Source: Elstera sp043721315
GTDB lineage: Bacteria; Pseudomonadota; Alphaproteobacteria; Elsterales; Elsteraceae
Assembly: GCA_043721315.1 (NCBI GenBank)
Contig: JAYSQZ010000078.1
Coordinates: 1 to 52,790, forward strand
Direction: 5' to 3'
Length of the DNA: 52,790 nucleotides
The notes under the pieces were generated by a model. That model had not been told where the DNA came from and ran no database searches. It worked only from the letters and a program-made list of their open reading frames with translations. A program made the translations under genes and the position numbers. Shown one piece after another: positions 15,467-23,364 of the stretch; the first letter of the stretch is position 1; each line of letters begins with the position of its first letter.

Positions 15467-17538
15467 GATTGGGGTTCTAGCCAGAAAAGAAGCGCCGCAT
15501 CGGGCGCACGAAGATCGAACAGCAGGCCGGTCTGCGACAAGGTTTCGGCGGATACAATCAGCCCGTCCAAGGCTTTGGGCAGGCTGAACGGCGCGTGCGT
15601 CGTGATCTTGTAGCGCTGGCCTGCGGGTAGCCCCGGCAGTTTCACGGCCAGCGGCGTTTGGCTGTAGGCGCGTGGGTAGAGCGTAACCCGTGCCGCGCTG
15701 GTTTGCGGATCGAACAGCATCCAGCCAATAGCCCGCGCCTCTGGCAGGGGCAGATAATGGGTTTCGGCACGACGCTGCCAAACGCGGTCGGCCTTGAACT
15801 GAGCGATGAGCGCCCGCAGGGTTTCGCACTCGGCAGGCTCTAGCCCGCGAATATCCCATTCGATGCCCAGATGCCCCGCCAACGCCACGGCCCCGCGCGT
15901 GAGCAAGGGCAAGCGCCGCCCGCTGGTGTGGCATTCCGGGGGGCCGATGTGGCTGCCCATTACCTCGGGCGGGAAGAACAGGCTAAAGCCGCGTTGAATC
16001 TCGGCCCGGTCGCGCGCGTCGTTGCTGTCGGAGGTCCAGACCCGATCCGTCCGGCGCAGAATACCCCAATCGGCCCGCGCGCCGCCGCTGGCGCAGCTTT
16101 CGATGTCAACGTGGGGATGGGCGGCGCGCAGCCGGTCCAGCAGACTGTAGAGCACGCGGGTTTGCCTTGGCGTGACCCAGCCGCTAACAGGGCTGAAGGC
16201 CGGGGCAAGGTCGCGGTTCATATCCCATTTCAGGGAGGCAATCGGGTGATCGCGCAACAGCGTATCAAGCCTGGCGAACAGATAGTCGCCCACGTCGGGC
16301 CGCGTGAGATCGAGCACCAACTGGTTACGCGCCGTGGGTCGGTCTGTGTCGTGTCGGCCCGCGTCAGGGACGTGCAGGCACCAGTCCGGGTGAGTGCGAT
16401 AGAGGTCGCTGTCGGGGTTCACCATCTCCGGCTCAACCCACAGGCCCATCTCCATCCCCGCCGCTTGGATTTCCGCCGCGAGTGGGCCGAGACCTTGCGG
16501 ATACAGCGCAGGATCGGCCTCCCAATCCCCCAAGCCTGCCGTATCGGCGCGGCGGCCCCGGAACCAGCCGTCATCGAGCACGAACCGCTCAACGCCAATC
16601 TCGGCGGCAGCGGCAATCAGGGCAGATAAGGCGGCGCGGTCGTGATTGAAATAGAGCGCTTCCCACGTATTAAGATGTACCGGGCGCGGCGGCAGGGGGG
16701 CCGGGTGAATAACGTCGCGAACGTGCCGATGGGTTTGGCGGCGCAGATCATTCAAGCCATCCGCCACGAAGATCACCGCGTCGGGGCTATCATAAACCGC
16801 GCCCGGCGCAAGGGTAAGCGCCCCGCCCGCAAACGCTTCCCCCGCTTGTAGAATGCGCTGACCATCGGGGAGCGCTTCAACCCGTAAGGCCGTATCGCCT
16901 GACCACGCCAGATGCACGGCAGTGAGCGCGCCCGCCGCGTCTGAAAAGCCGGGGGTGCCGCAGATGAGCGCCGGGAACCCGTCATGCCCCGGTCGCCCCC
17001 GTCGGCCAAAGCGCTCGAAGGCTCCGGCAGGCAAAGCGAGGCGCGGGGTTTGGAACTCGTTGCACCAAGTGCCGGTAAACGTGAGCACCTCGCTCGCCTC
17101 ATCGGGCAGCGGCAGCGTAACAGCGGCGCAGTGCAACAGCGTCAGCGGATTAGGGCCAAGATTGGTAACACGCACCGAAACCGTTAGGCCGCCGCTTGCC
17201 GCGAGGGAATAGCGCTGCTCCCACCGCAGCCCGTCTGCCGTGAGCGTTACGCGCGCGTCGGCCTCGTTTCCCGTCAGCGCCGCGCTCTGCCAGCGGATTG
17301 GGGGCAGCCCGAGAAGGCTTAAGCCGGGCTTTCCCCAAAAGCCCCACCCTTCGACCGGGCAGAGACTAAGGGAAGGCGGTGCATCCAACACGGCATTAGG
17401 TACAGACCGGGCGTGCAGCGCCGCCAGCGTTTCGGTATCCGGCAGCGGGGGGCCGAAATGCTGCCAGCGCGGCGCGCTTTCTTCCCCCTTCAGAACAAGT
17501 TGGCGCGTGCCGACCGTAAGGCAGACCTGCGCCGTCAT
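15463..17538 (-). CDS. GH36 alpha-galactosidase
   Basis: Cytosolic alpha-galactosidase of 691 residues, expected to cleave melibiose/raffinose-type sugars. A beta-sandwich N-terminal domain precedes the barrel; FVLDDGWF and MGLWVEPEMVNPDSDLYR are strong GH36 segments. The nucleophile aspartate is in LKWDMNRDL (about residue 445). The acid/base aspartate is in the region SCASGGARADWGIL...WTSDSNDARDR (about residues 490-520). The ATG at 17538 overlaps the upstream permease stop (ATGA); the longer open frame to 17733 runs antisense-like through the permease and is rejected. Adjacent GH36 and GH42 genes suggest a substrate mix of plant galactosides, or a galactose-containing oligosaccharide needing both. 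Confidence 0.93.
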   Translation of the reverse strand: MTAQVCLTVGTRQLVLKGEESAPRWQHFGPPLPDTETLAALHARSVPNAVLDAPPSLSLCPVEGWGFWGKPGLSLLGLPPIRWQSAALTGNEADARVTLTADGLRWEQRYSLAASGGLTVSVRVTNLGPNPLTLLHCAAVTLPLPDEASEVLTFTGTWCNEFQTPRLALPAGAFERFGRRGRPGHDGFPALICGTPGFSDAAGALTAVHLAWSGDTALRVEALPDGQRILQAGEAFAGGALTLAPGAVYDSPDAVIFVADGLNDLRRQTHRHVRDVIHPAPLPPRPVHLNTWEALYFNHDRAALSALIAAAAEIGVERFVLDDGWFRGRRADTAGLGDWEADPALYPQGLGPLAAEIQAAGMEMGLWVEPEMVNPDSDLYRTHPDWCLHVPDAGRHDTDRPTARNQLVLDLTRPDVGDYLFARLDTLLRDHPIASLKWDMNRDLAPAFSPVSGWVTPRQTRVLYSLLDRLRAAHPHVDIESCASGGARADWGILRRTDRVWTSDSNDARDRAEIQRGFSLFFPPEVMGSHIGPPECHTSGRRLPLLTRGAVALAGHLGIEWDIRGLEPAECETLRALIAQFKADRVWQRRAETHYLPLPEARAIGWMLFDPQTSAARVTLYPRAYSQTPLAVKLPGLPAGQRYKITTHAPFSLPKALDGLIVSAETLSQTGLLFDLRAPDAALLFWLEPQS

Positions 17539-18386
17539 TCCTTCGTCGCCCCGAGCGTTAGCCCGGCGATGAAGTGGCGCTGCATGAGGAAGAAGATTGA
17601 GACGGGCAACAGCGCGGCCACGATCGAACCCGCTGAAATCAACTGCCAGGACGACACCCACATGCCTTTCAGCGATTGCAAGCCTGCCGTGACCGGGCGC
17701 ACCGCATCGGTTTGCGCCAGCACCAGCGCCCAAAAATAATCATTCCAAACGAAAGTGAAAATCAGCACCGACAGAGCGGCCAAGGCCGGGCGGACCAGCG
17801 GCAGGATAATGCGGAAGAAGATGTTGATTTCCGACACACCTTCCATCCGCGCCGCCTCGATCAACGCATCGGGCAGCGCCTTGATGAAGTTCCGCATGAA
17901 CAAAGTGCAGAAGCCGGACTGGAAAGCGACGTGGAAGGCAATAAGCCCCCAAATCGTATCGTACATCCCCAAGCTAATCGTAAGGTCGCGCACGGGGATC
18001 ATCAGAATTTGAAACGGAATGAAGTTTCCCGCAATAAACATCGCGAACAGCAGAACATTGCCGCGAAATTTATATTTTGCCAGCGCGAACCCCGCCATCG
18101 CCGCCAGCGCAATCGAGCCGATCACCGTTGGCACCGTAATCAGGATCGAGTTCAGCAAAAAAGTCGCCATCGGCGTCGTGGTGAAGACGGCGCTATAATT
18201 TTCGATGAGCAAAAACTTCGACGGCCAGCCCCACAGGTTGCCCTTATTGATGTCTTCCAACGAGCGCACAGAGGTGAGCGCAATGGCCAGCAGGGGAATG
18301 AGCCATAGCCCGAGCGCGATAATGACCGCCACTCGGTAGCTCATAACAGTCCAAGCGCCTTTAGTATGGATTGGGGCGGGGAACAT
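17535..18386 (-). CDS. Sugar ABC transporter permease (MalG type)
   Basis: Inner-membrane permease of 283 residues with about six membrane segments. The first is VAVIIALGLWLIPLLAIALTS after a short N-terminal tail. The coupling-loop EAA motif appears as ALIEAARMEGVSEINIFFRI (about residues 185-204). The start at 18386 overlaps the stop of the upstream permease by one base (TAATG). The stop overlaps the alpha-galactosidase start. It forms the CUT1 channel with the MalF-type partner. Confidence 0.92.
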   Translation of the reverse strand: MFPAPIHTKGAWTVMSYRVAVIIALGLWLIPLLAIALTSVRSLEDINKGNLWGWPSKFLLIENYSAVFTTTPMATFLLNSILITVPTVIGSIALAAMAGFALAKYKFRGNVLLFAMFIAGNFIPFQILMIPVRDLTISLGMYDTIWGLIAFHVAFQSGFCTLFMRNFIKALPDALIEAARMEGVSEINIFFRIILPLVRPALAALSVLIFTFVWNDYFWALVLAQTDAVRPVTAGLQSLKGMWVSSWQLISAGSIVAALLPVSIFFLMQRHFIAGLTLGATKE

Positions 18387-19300
18387 TATTCGGCCTCCTT
18401 CCGCAGCATTGAGACGAGGAAGAACGCGATATAGACATCCATAATCAGGAAGAGCACCGTTGCGATAGCCGCGCCGTAGCCCATGCGGTAGGCGAAAATC
18501 GCCTGCTCATACATGAAATACCCAAGCACAGTAGAGCTATCGTAAGGCCCGCCATTGGTCATAATCGCCACAAGATCGAAACTTCGCAGCGCGCCAATGA
18601 CGGTCACGACCACCGCGATGAAGGTAGCAGGGCGCAGTTGCGGCAAAATAATGTTCCAGAACAGTGGAAAGCCCTTGCAGCCGTCCATCCGGGCGGCTTC
18701 CACCAACTCCGGGTTCACATTATTAAGGCCGGTCAAGTAGAGAATCATGCAGTAAGCAATTTGTGGCCACAGCCCAGCCACGATAATGGCATACGTCACC
18801 ATATGCTCATCACCCAACGGCGCGATACCGGGCAGCCCAACGGCGTTCAGCACAACATTGAGCAATCCAAAGTTCGGATCGTAAAACCACGAAAAAATGA
18901 CACCGACGACGACTTGAGAAATCACAAACGGAAAAAAGAACAGCGCTTTTACAAGCCGCATCCCGCGCAGTTGCTGATTGAGAAACAGGGCAATCATCAG
19001 CCCGCCCACAGGGGCAAGCAAGTAGAGCACTAGCCATTTTATGTTATTGGAGAGGGCAACGTAGAATTTATCGTCGGAAAACAGTTCCCGGTAATTATCC
19101 AGCCCAATAAAAACCTTCGGGCTTAACCCGTCCCATTCATGAAAGCTAATCCAGATGCTCGACAGAACCGGCCAAACGACGAACAGGGAAAACGCTAACA
19201 GCGCCGGGGTTAAAAACAGCAGCGGCGCAAGGGTTTTTTCGTGACGCCGCCACAGGCTACGGCGCACCGGCGCGCGGGGCAGGCTAAGGGAAGAGGACAT
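18386..19300 (-). CDS. Sugar ABC transporter permease (MalF type)
   Basis: Inner-membrane permease of 304 residues. A basic N-terminus (RRSLWRRHEK) leads to the first segment LAPLLFLTPALLAFSLFVVW, and about five more follow. The coupling loop is LVEAARMDGCKGFPLFWNI (about residues 205-223). The frame is open to 19507, but the ATG at 19300 has GAGGAAG 6 bases upstream and gives the usual short N-terminus. A 154-base gap with two hairpins separates it from the binding-protein gene upstream. Confidence 0.92.
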   Translation of the reverse strand: MSSSLSLPRAPVRRSLWRRHEKTLAPLLFLTPALLAFSLFVVWPVLSSIWISFHEWDGLSPKVFIGLDNYRELFSDDKFYVALSNNIKWLVLYLLAPVGGLMIALFLNQQLRGMRLVKALFFFPFVISQVVVGVIFSWFYDPNFGLLNVVLNAVGLPGIAPLGDEHMVTYAIIVAGLWPQIAYCMILYLTGLNNVNPELVEAARMDGCKGFPLFWNIILPQLRPATFIAVVVTVIGALRSFDLVAIMTNGGPYDSSTVLGYFMYEQAIFAYRMGYGAAIATVLFLIMDVYIAFFLVSMLRKEAE

Positions 19301-19342
19301 TATCGCTTCCTCAAGAGCTAGAACCGCGCAAAGGCGGCAAAG

Positions 19343-19435
19343 CCCCCGGCGCACACAACGGCACGCCGGGGGAAGGGGGAGGCAGACGAGAGCAAATCCC
19401 GAGCGGGTGGCATCACCCGCGACTAGGCTTTGCTC
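19343..19435 (-). promoter_or_regulatory. Two intercistronic hairpins between binding protein and permease genes
   Basis: Hairpin A (first transcribed): GCGGGTG (19403-19409) / CACCCGC (19414-19420) with a 4-base loop, enclosed by GAGCAAA (19390-19396) / TTTGCTC (19429-19435). Hairpin B: CCCCCGGCG (19343-19351) / CGCCGGGGG (19364-19372) with a 12-base loop. Neither has a U-tract. By analogy with other sugar ABC operons they may protect the binding-protein mRNA 3' end and lower permease expression; that role is inference. Confidence 0.7.
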
Positions 19436-19454
19436 AATAAAACCGCTCTCGTGT

Positions 19455-20687
19455 TTACTGTTTGAAAACCTGCTTCCGGCGCGCTTCCAGACGCTCCAGA
19501 ATAGCATCGGCGCGATCCGGGATAATCATAAACTCCTGGAACGCTTTCATGCCTTCCTGGGCCAGATTGGGGTCCGTGTCGCGGTCATAGAACTGCGCAG
19601 TGCCTGCGGCACTGGAGAGCATTTTATAGCCCGCTTGCAAGAAACGATCATCGCTGGCGGTGGCGTTCTTATTCGTCGGAATTTGCCGCAGCACGCCGTT
19701 AAGCTGAGTTTGCACATCGGCACGCATGTAGAAGGCCAGGAATTTCTTCGCATCAGCCTTATTCTTGGCGCGCGCCGGGATATGGATCGTATCCGTTGGC
19801 GCGTCTTCATACATCGGCTGATCGGTGATTTTCGGGAACTGGAAGAAATCCATCTTATCGCGCACATCCGCCGGGAATTCTGGCGTAATGAAGTTGCCGA
19901 TCAGATACATCGCGCCCTTGCCTTGATAGAACAAAGGTTGCGATTCTTGCCAAGTGTAGGAGGCGTGGTTTTCAATGAAATAGCCGGGGCGCACCAACTC
20001 GGCCCACTTATCGAACACCGCCTTCACGCCCGCATCGGTATAAGGCACCTGACCGGCCATCAACTTCATGTGATAGTCTAAGCCATTAACCCGCAGGTTT
20101 AGGTAATCGAACCAGCCGGCGGTTGGCCACAAGGCTTTCGAGCCGATAACGATGGGCGCAACGCCGCTCGCCTTCAGCTTGGCGCAGGCATCGAGAAACT
20201 CGGCCCAGGTTTTCGGCGCTTGCGTAATGCCTGCTTTTTCAAACAGGTCTTTGCGATAATACATGCCCCAGTTGTAATAGGTATAGGGAACGCCGTACTG
20301 CTTGCCGTCCACTGTAACCGAACCAACAGTGGAAGGCATTGCCTCGGCACCTTTATTGGCCGTCCAAACATCGCTTACGTCTTCAAACAGCTTGCGATCG
20401 ACGAAAAACTTCATCCGCTCGCCCGCATACCAATAGACTACATCGGGCGACTCACCCGCGAGCCAGTTGCGAATCGAGGTCTTATAGCTTTCTTTATCGA
20501 AAACATTCAGCTTTACATCAATATCTGGGTTTTCTTTTTTGAACTGCTCGATCAGAGTCTCCATTCCCTTGCGCGGGGCCGGATCGGATTGATCGGAGTT
20601 AATCACGAGCGTGCCAGCCAAAGCCGTGCCGCTCAGCGCAATAGCGAAAACTGTCGCCGTTGTTAGTCGCAGTAAAAGGCTCATCAT
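19455..20687 (-). CDS. Sugar ABC transporter substrate-binding protein
   Basis: Periplasmic binding protein (extracellular family 1) of 410 residues. A signal peptide covers about residues 1-24 (LLLRLTTATVFAIALSGTALA, cleavage after ALA). The mature protein starts GTLVINSDQSDPAP and contains the typical TWAEFLDACAKLKASGVAP segment of sugar-binding CUT1 proteins. Two adjacent ATGs (20687, 20684) follow GAGGGGGG; either could serve, and I use the first. The gene leads a minus-strand operon with two permeases, GH36, GH42 and the ATPase, so the ligand is probably an alpha- and/or beta-galactoside such as melibiose, raffinose or a galacto-oligosaccharide. No transcription factor gene accompanies the operon. 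Confidence 0.92.
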   Translation of the reverse strand: MMSLLLRLTTATVFAIALSGTALAGTLVINSDQSDPAPRKGMETLIEQFKKENPDIDVKLNVFDKESYKTSIRNWLAGESPDVVYWYAGERMKFFVDRKLFEDVSDVWTANKGAEAMPSTVGSVTVDGKQYGVPYTYYNWGMYYRKDLFEKAGITQAPKTWAEFLDACAKLKASGVAPIVIGSKALWPTAGWFDYLNLRVNGLDYHMKLMAGQVPYTDAGVKAVFDKWAELVRPGYFIENHASYTWQESQPLFYQGKGAMYLIGNFITPEFPADVRDKMDFFQFPKITDQPMYEDAPTDTIHIPARAKNKADAKKFLAFYMRADVQTQLNGVLRQIPTNKNATASDDRFLQAGYKMLSSAAGTAQFYDRDTDPNLAQEGMKAFQEFMIIPDRADAILERLEARRKQVFKQ

Positions 20688-20843
20688 ACCCCCCTCATGT
20701 TTTATGACGCCTGTTTGCATCTTTAACGGTTGGGTGAGGCGAAGCGCGGTTTACCCACGCCGCTCGCTCCGCGAACCGATAAGATCGCGCTCAGTCCTGC
20801 TGCTTTTTGCCGCAGCTCTCTCAGCCAAAAAACGCTAGCAGGT

Positions 20844-20872
20844 ATTGTATGATGAATAAAGCGTAATTTGAA
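20844..20872 (-). promoter_or_regulatory. Promoter of the galactoside operon
   Basis: On the minus strand TTCAAA (20872-20867) and TACAAT (20849-20844) are separated by exactly 17 bases, close to sigma-70 consensus. This predicts a start near 20837 and a leader of about 150 bases before the binding-protein gene. Confidence 0.55.
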
Positions 20873-21114
20873 CCTCTGGAGCGAGAGGAATTTACTGCCG
20901 TTGATTGAATGATGGGGCGGCGTTATGGCGATTGTTTGGGTCTGCTCTCCTGCTTCATGGGCGTCACAGGGCATTCCCTCCAGCACTCTCGACCCAGCAT
21001 TCTCGACACAGACTAGGTCTCGACCGAAGGCCAAGGGACAGCAGCCGTAGAGCGGCTGGAAGCGCACAACCTGAAGATGAGAACGAAACAGAAATAATTT
21101 GGGAAAACGAGGCT

Positions 21115-21144
21115 TTTGAGGAGTGGGGAAATTTCCGCCTCAAA
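21115..21144 (-). terminator. Hairpin downstream of tRNA-Thr
   Basis: TTTGAGG (21115-21121) pairs with CCTCAAA (21138-21144), enclosing the palindrome GGAAATTTCC (21127-21136). On the minus strand it lies 25 bases after the tRNA 3' end and is followed by a short T-rich stretch (CGTTTT), so it probably ends the tRNA transcript. Confidence 0.5.
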
Positions 21145-21168
21145 TTCTGCTAAGTCATTGAAAATTAA

Positions 21169-21243
<75 letters not shown>

Positions 21244-21597
21244 ACATCTGCCGCCGGAGGAGCTTCAGGCAGCGCGGAGCGGACATTAGCCTCGGTGGGT
21301 GGGGGGAGCAAGGGGGAAATCGTGGCGACTCCCCATATTTTTAGAACCCTCGGTTCCGAGAAGGCCCCCTGCCCCGTCGGCCCGGCTGCAACCGCCCTCG
21401 GTGCCGCGCACCGCACTATGACGCGCCGCACGATCTCGGCTCGACTGTAGCGCGTGGTTCGGGCATTCTGGCGAAAGTTCCATCCGCTCGTTCCTTCAGG
21501 GCTGATGTGTCGCAATATCAGCCTGGCCAGATCAGGCTAGATGAACAACTTTCTGAAAACTCACAGCTAGGGCGCTGATCCAGAACGGAGCTGAACC
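21244..21597. other. 354-base intergenic region between tRNA-Thr and a small gene
   Basis: No gene is supported. Two small hairpins are visible: CTCGG/CCGAG around 21350-21361 and AGCCTG (21520-21525) / CAGGCT (21533-21538). A 93-codon minus-strand frame (21234-21515) runs into the tRNA and has no recognisable features, so it is discounted. The tRNA promoter must lie here, but I cannot place it confidently. Confidence 0.4.
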
Positions 21598-22050
21598 ATG
21601 CGCGCATTAGGAATTATCACCGGGGGCCTCGTGCTCGGCCTGTCCACCGGCTTTGCTTTCGGTTTCAACTGGGTAGGGGCCGAGAGGCTCGACGCACAGC
21701 CGCGACCTGCCGTGCGGATGCAACCCGCTGCCGTGATCGTACCGATGAAGCCAGCAATGCCGCCTACAGTGAAGCCCATCCCCGCCGCGCTGACCGTTCC
21801 CGATAGCGACGCGCGGCCCGACGGCCCGCCGAGTAACCCCGCTGCTGAAAAGCGCTATACTGCGCTCATTAACAACAGCCCTTGGTTCCGCGAGATCCGC
21901 GAGAAGGTGGAGTGCGGCACGATTGACGATTCAGGGGTAAAGAAAACCTGTATCGACAGCTTCGGCGTGCGCCCGAAAGCCCTGCCCGTAGGGTTCGTTG
22001 CCCCCCCGCCCGCGCCCCAGGCAAAACCCTGGACCGCGCCTAAAGAGTAG
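21598..22050 (+). CDS. Small membrane-anchored or exported protein of unknown function
   Basis: A 150-residue protein I do not recognise. An N-terminal hydrophobic stretch (ALGIITGGLVLGLSTGFAFGF, about residues 3-23) looks like a signal anchor or uncleaved signal. It is followed by a Pro/Ala-rich linker (about 35-80) and a compact C-terminal part with two cysteines (VECGTIDDSGVKKTCIDSFG, about residues 103-122), which could form a disulphide in the periplasm. The C-terminus is again proline-rich. The ATG at 21598 has GGAG 9 bases upstream. Its 3' end overlaps the convergent hemY gene by 11 bases. Confidence 0.6.
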   Translation: MRALGIITGGLVLGLSTGFAFGFNWVGAERLDAQPRPAVRMQPAAVIVPMKPAMPPTVKPIPAALTVPDSDARPDGPPSNPAAEKRYTALINNSPWFREIREKVECGTIDDSGVKKTCIDSFGVRPKALPVGFVAPPPAPQAKPWTAPKE

Positions 22051-23362
22051 GTTCCGCTGCGGATTTTATCAACATCGTCGATACCGCTGGAGACCCTACC
22101 CCCCAGTGGCTCGTGCCGACGTGCGCGCAGGCGGGACAAACTGGCTCCCACGCCGGGGCCGCCGTGCCACAGGCCGAACAGCGCCAGCCGGGGTTAGGGG
22201 CGGCGCTTTGAGCTTCGGCGCGCAATTGCAGCGCTTTGGCGTGGTTCTGATGCTCGGCTTCGGCGAGATCGGCTAAGGCCAGCAAAGCGCGGCGTTCGGT
22301 TGCGGGCGCGGCGCGGGCTTGATCGAAATGGCGGCGGGCTTCCCCCCACAGGCGCGCGTCGAGCGCGGCTTGGCCTATCGCGAGTTCCGCTTCCGGGTGG
22401 TGGCTTGCGGCGCGCAACAGTTTCTCCGCCTGACGATATCGCCCCAGCGCGTCGGTCGCAGTAAGAAGAAACGGCAGAAAATCGGGATGTGGGTGTTTAC
22501 GCCAGCACTTTTCTGCCCAGACGCGCGCGTCGTCTCCCCGGCCTTCGGTTTGAAGCAGGCGGGCTTTGGCGAGCAAGGCGGGCGCGAAATCTTTTTCGGC
22601 GGTCAGGGCTGCATCAATCGCGACCAAGGCCGCGCCGAGATTGCCTGCCGCCTCATAGGCTTGCGCTTCGGCGAGCGCGGCAACGGCTTGGCGGTGCTGA
22701 CGTTCCGCCGCAGGCAAGGCATCGCCCGCCAACGCGAGCGCTTGGCGATAGTCGGCCCAATCGCCGCGCTGGGCGGTAAGATCGAGCCGGGCGTGCAGAA
22801 TCGCGGGGGCATTTGGCCGCAAGGCTTGCGCTTCCCGCGCGGCCATCAGAGCGGCGTCCGGGTTGCCAGCGGCGCGTTCCAGCGTGACCAAGCCGCGCCA
22901 GCCAAGAAAGGCGGCGCGCGGCTCTTGAGTGAGATCGGTGAAGGCTTTGCGGGCCGTATCGAAATCCTGCTCCAACAGCGCGGTTTGCGCGGTGAGCAGC
23001 AGGGCGATGGGGCGGTCGCCGAGGCCCTGATAGAGCGGTTTCAGCGCGCGTTTGGCCGTGCTCGCATCGCCTGCGGCCAGCGCCAACAGCCCATCGGTGA
23101 GCGCTTCGATCCCCGCGTCGCGCTGCTTCCACCGCCGCGCCCGCGCCCAGGCGCGCGGCCCGGCCCGGAGAGTGGTAAACAGCCAGATCAGACCGTAAAA
23201 GAGAAGGGCCAGACCGAAACTCCCGCCGATCAGCAGGGCCGGAGTGGTCTCGATCTGCCAGCCTTCCCAGGCGATGCGAACCGTGCCGGGGTGATTGGCC
23301 AGCCACACGAAACCCGCGACCAGCAGGGCCAGTTTCAGCAGTAAGAACAGCAGCGCGCGCAT
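22040..23362 (-). CDS. hemY: HemY-like membrane TPR protein (haem biosynthesis locus)
   Basis: A 440-residue protein with two N-terminal membrane segments (about residues 2-22, LLFLLLKLALLVAGFVWLA, and 40-62, ALLIGGSFGLALLFYGLIW). HPGTVRIAWEGWQIET lies between them, the conserved HemY start. The rest is a cytoplasmic TPR-type helical repeat region. HemY of this family is linked by context to late haem synthesis but is not the oxygen-dependent protoporphyrinogen oxidase; its exact role is uncertain. The C-terminus has two CxxC pairs (CSACG and CPAC, about residues 393-412), a possible zinc or iron site. The ATG at 23362 is two bases after the upstream stop. The longer open frame to 23647 is out of register with the upstream gene and is rejected. 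Confidence 0.85.
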   Translation of the reverse strand: MRALLFLLLKLALLVAGFVWLANHPGTVRIAWEGWQIETTPALLIGGSFGLALLFYGLIWLFTTLRAGPRAWARARRWKQRDAGIEALTDGLLALAAGDASTAKRALKPLYQGLGDRPIALLLTAQTALLEQDFDTARKAFTDLTQEPRAAFLGWRGLVTLERAAGNPDAALMAAREAQALRPNAPAILHARLDLTAQRGDWADYRQALALAGDALPAAERQHRQAVAALAEAQAYEAAGNLGAALVAIDAALTAEKDFAPALLAKARLLQTEGRGDDARVWAEKCWRKHPHPDFLPFLLTATDALGRYRQAEKLLRAASHHPEAELAIGQAALDARLWGEARRHFDQARAAPATERRALLALADLAEAEHQNHAKALQLRAEAQSAAPNPGWRCSACGTAAPAWEPVCPACAHVGTSHWGVGSPAVSTMLIKSAAEPTL

Positions 23363-23364
23363 AA

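Larger units (their letters stand above)
20688..21168. other. 481-base intergenic region upstream of the galactoside operon
   Basis: It holds the operon promoter (20844-20872) and, at the far end, a hairpin behind the tRNA. A 114-codon minus-strand open frame (20723-21067) spans the promoter. It is rich in Cys/His, shows no domain I recognise, and has no good ribosome-binding site, so I do not call it a gene. The region may include degenerate mobile DNA, but I see no transposase motif. Confidence 0.5.

Noticed and set aside
20723..21067. 114-codon minus-strand open frame upstream of the galactoside operon
   Set aside because: It covers the best promoter of the operon, lacks a ribosome-binding site and shows no recognisable domain.
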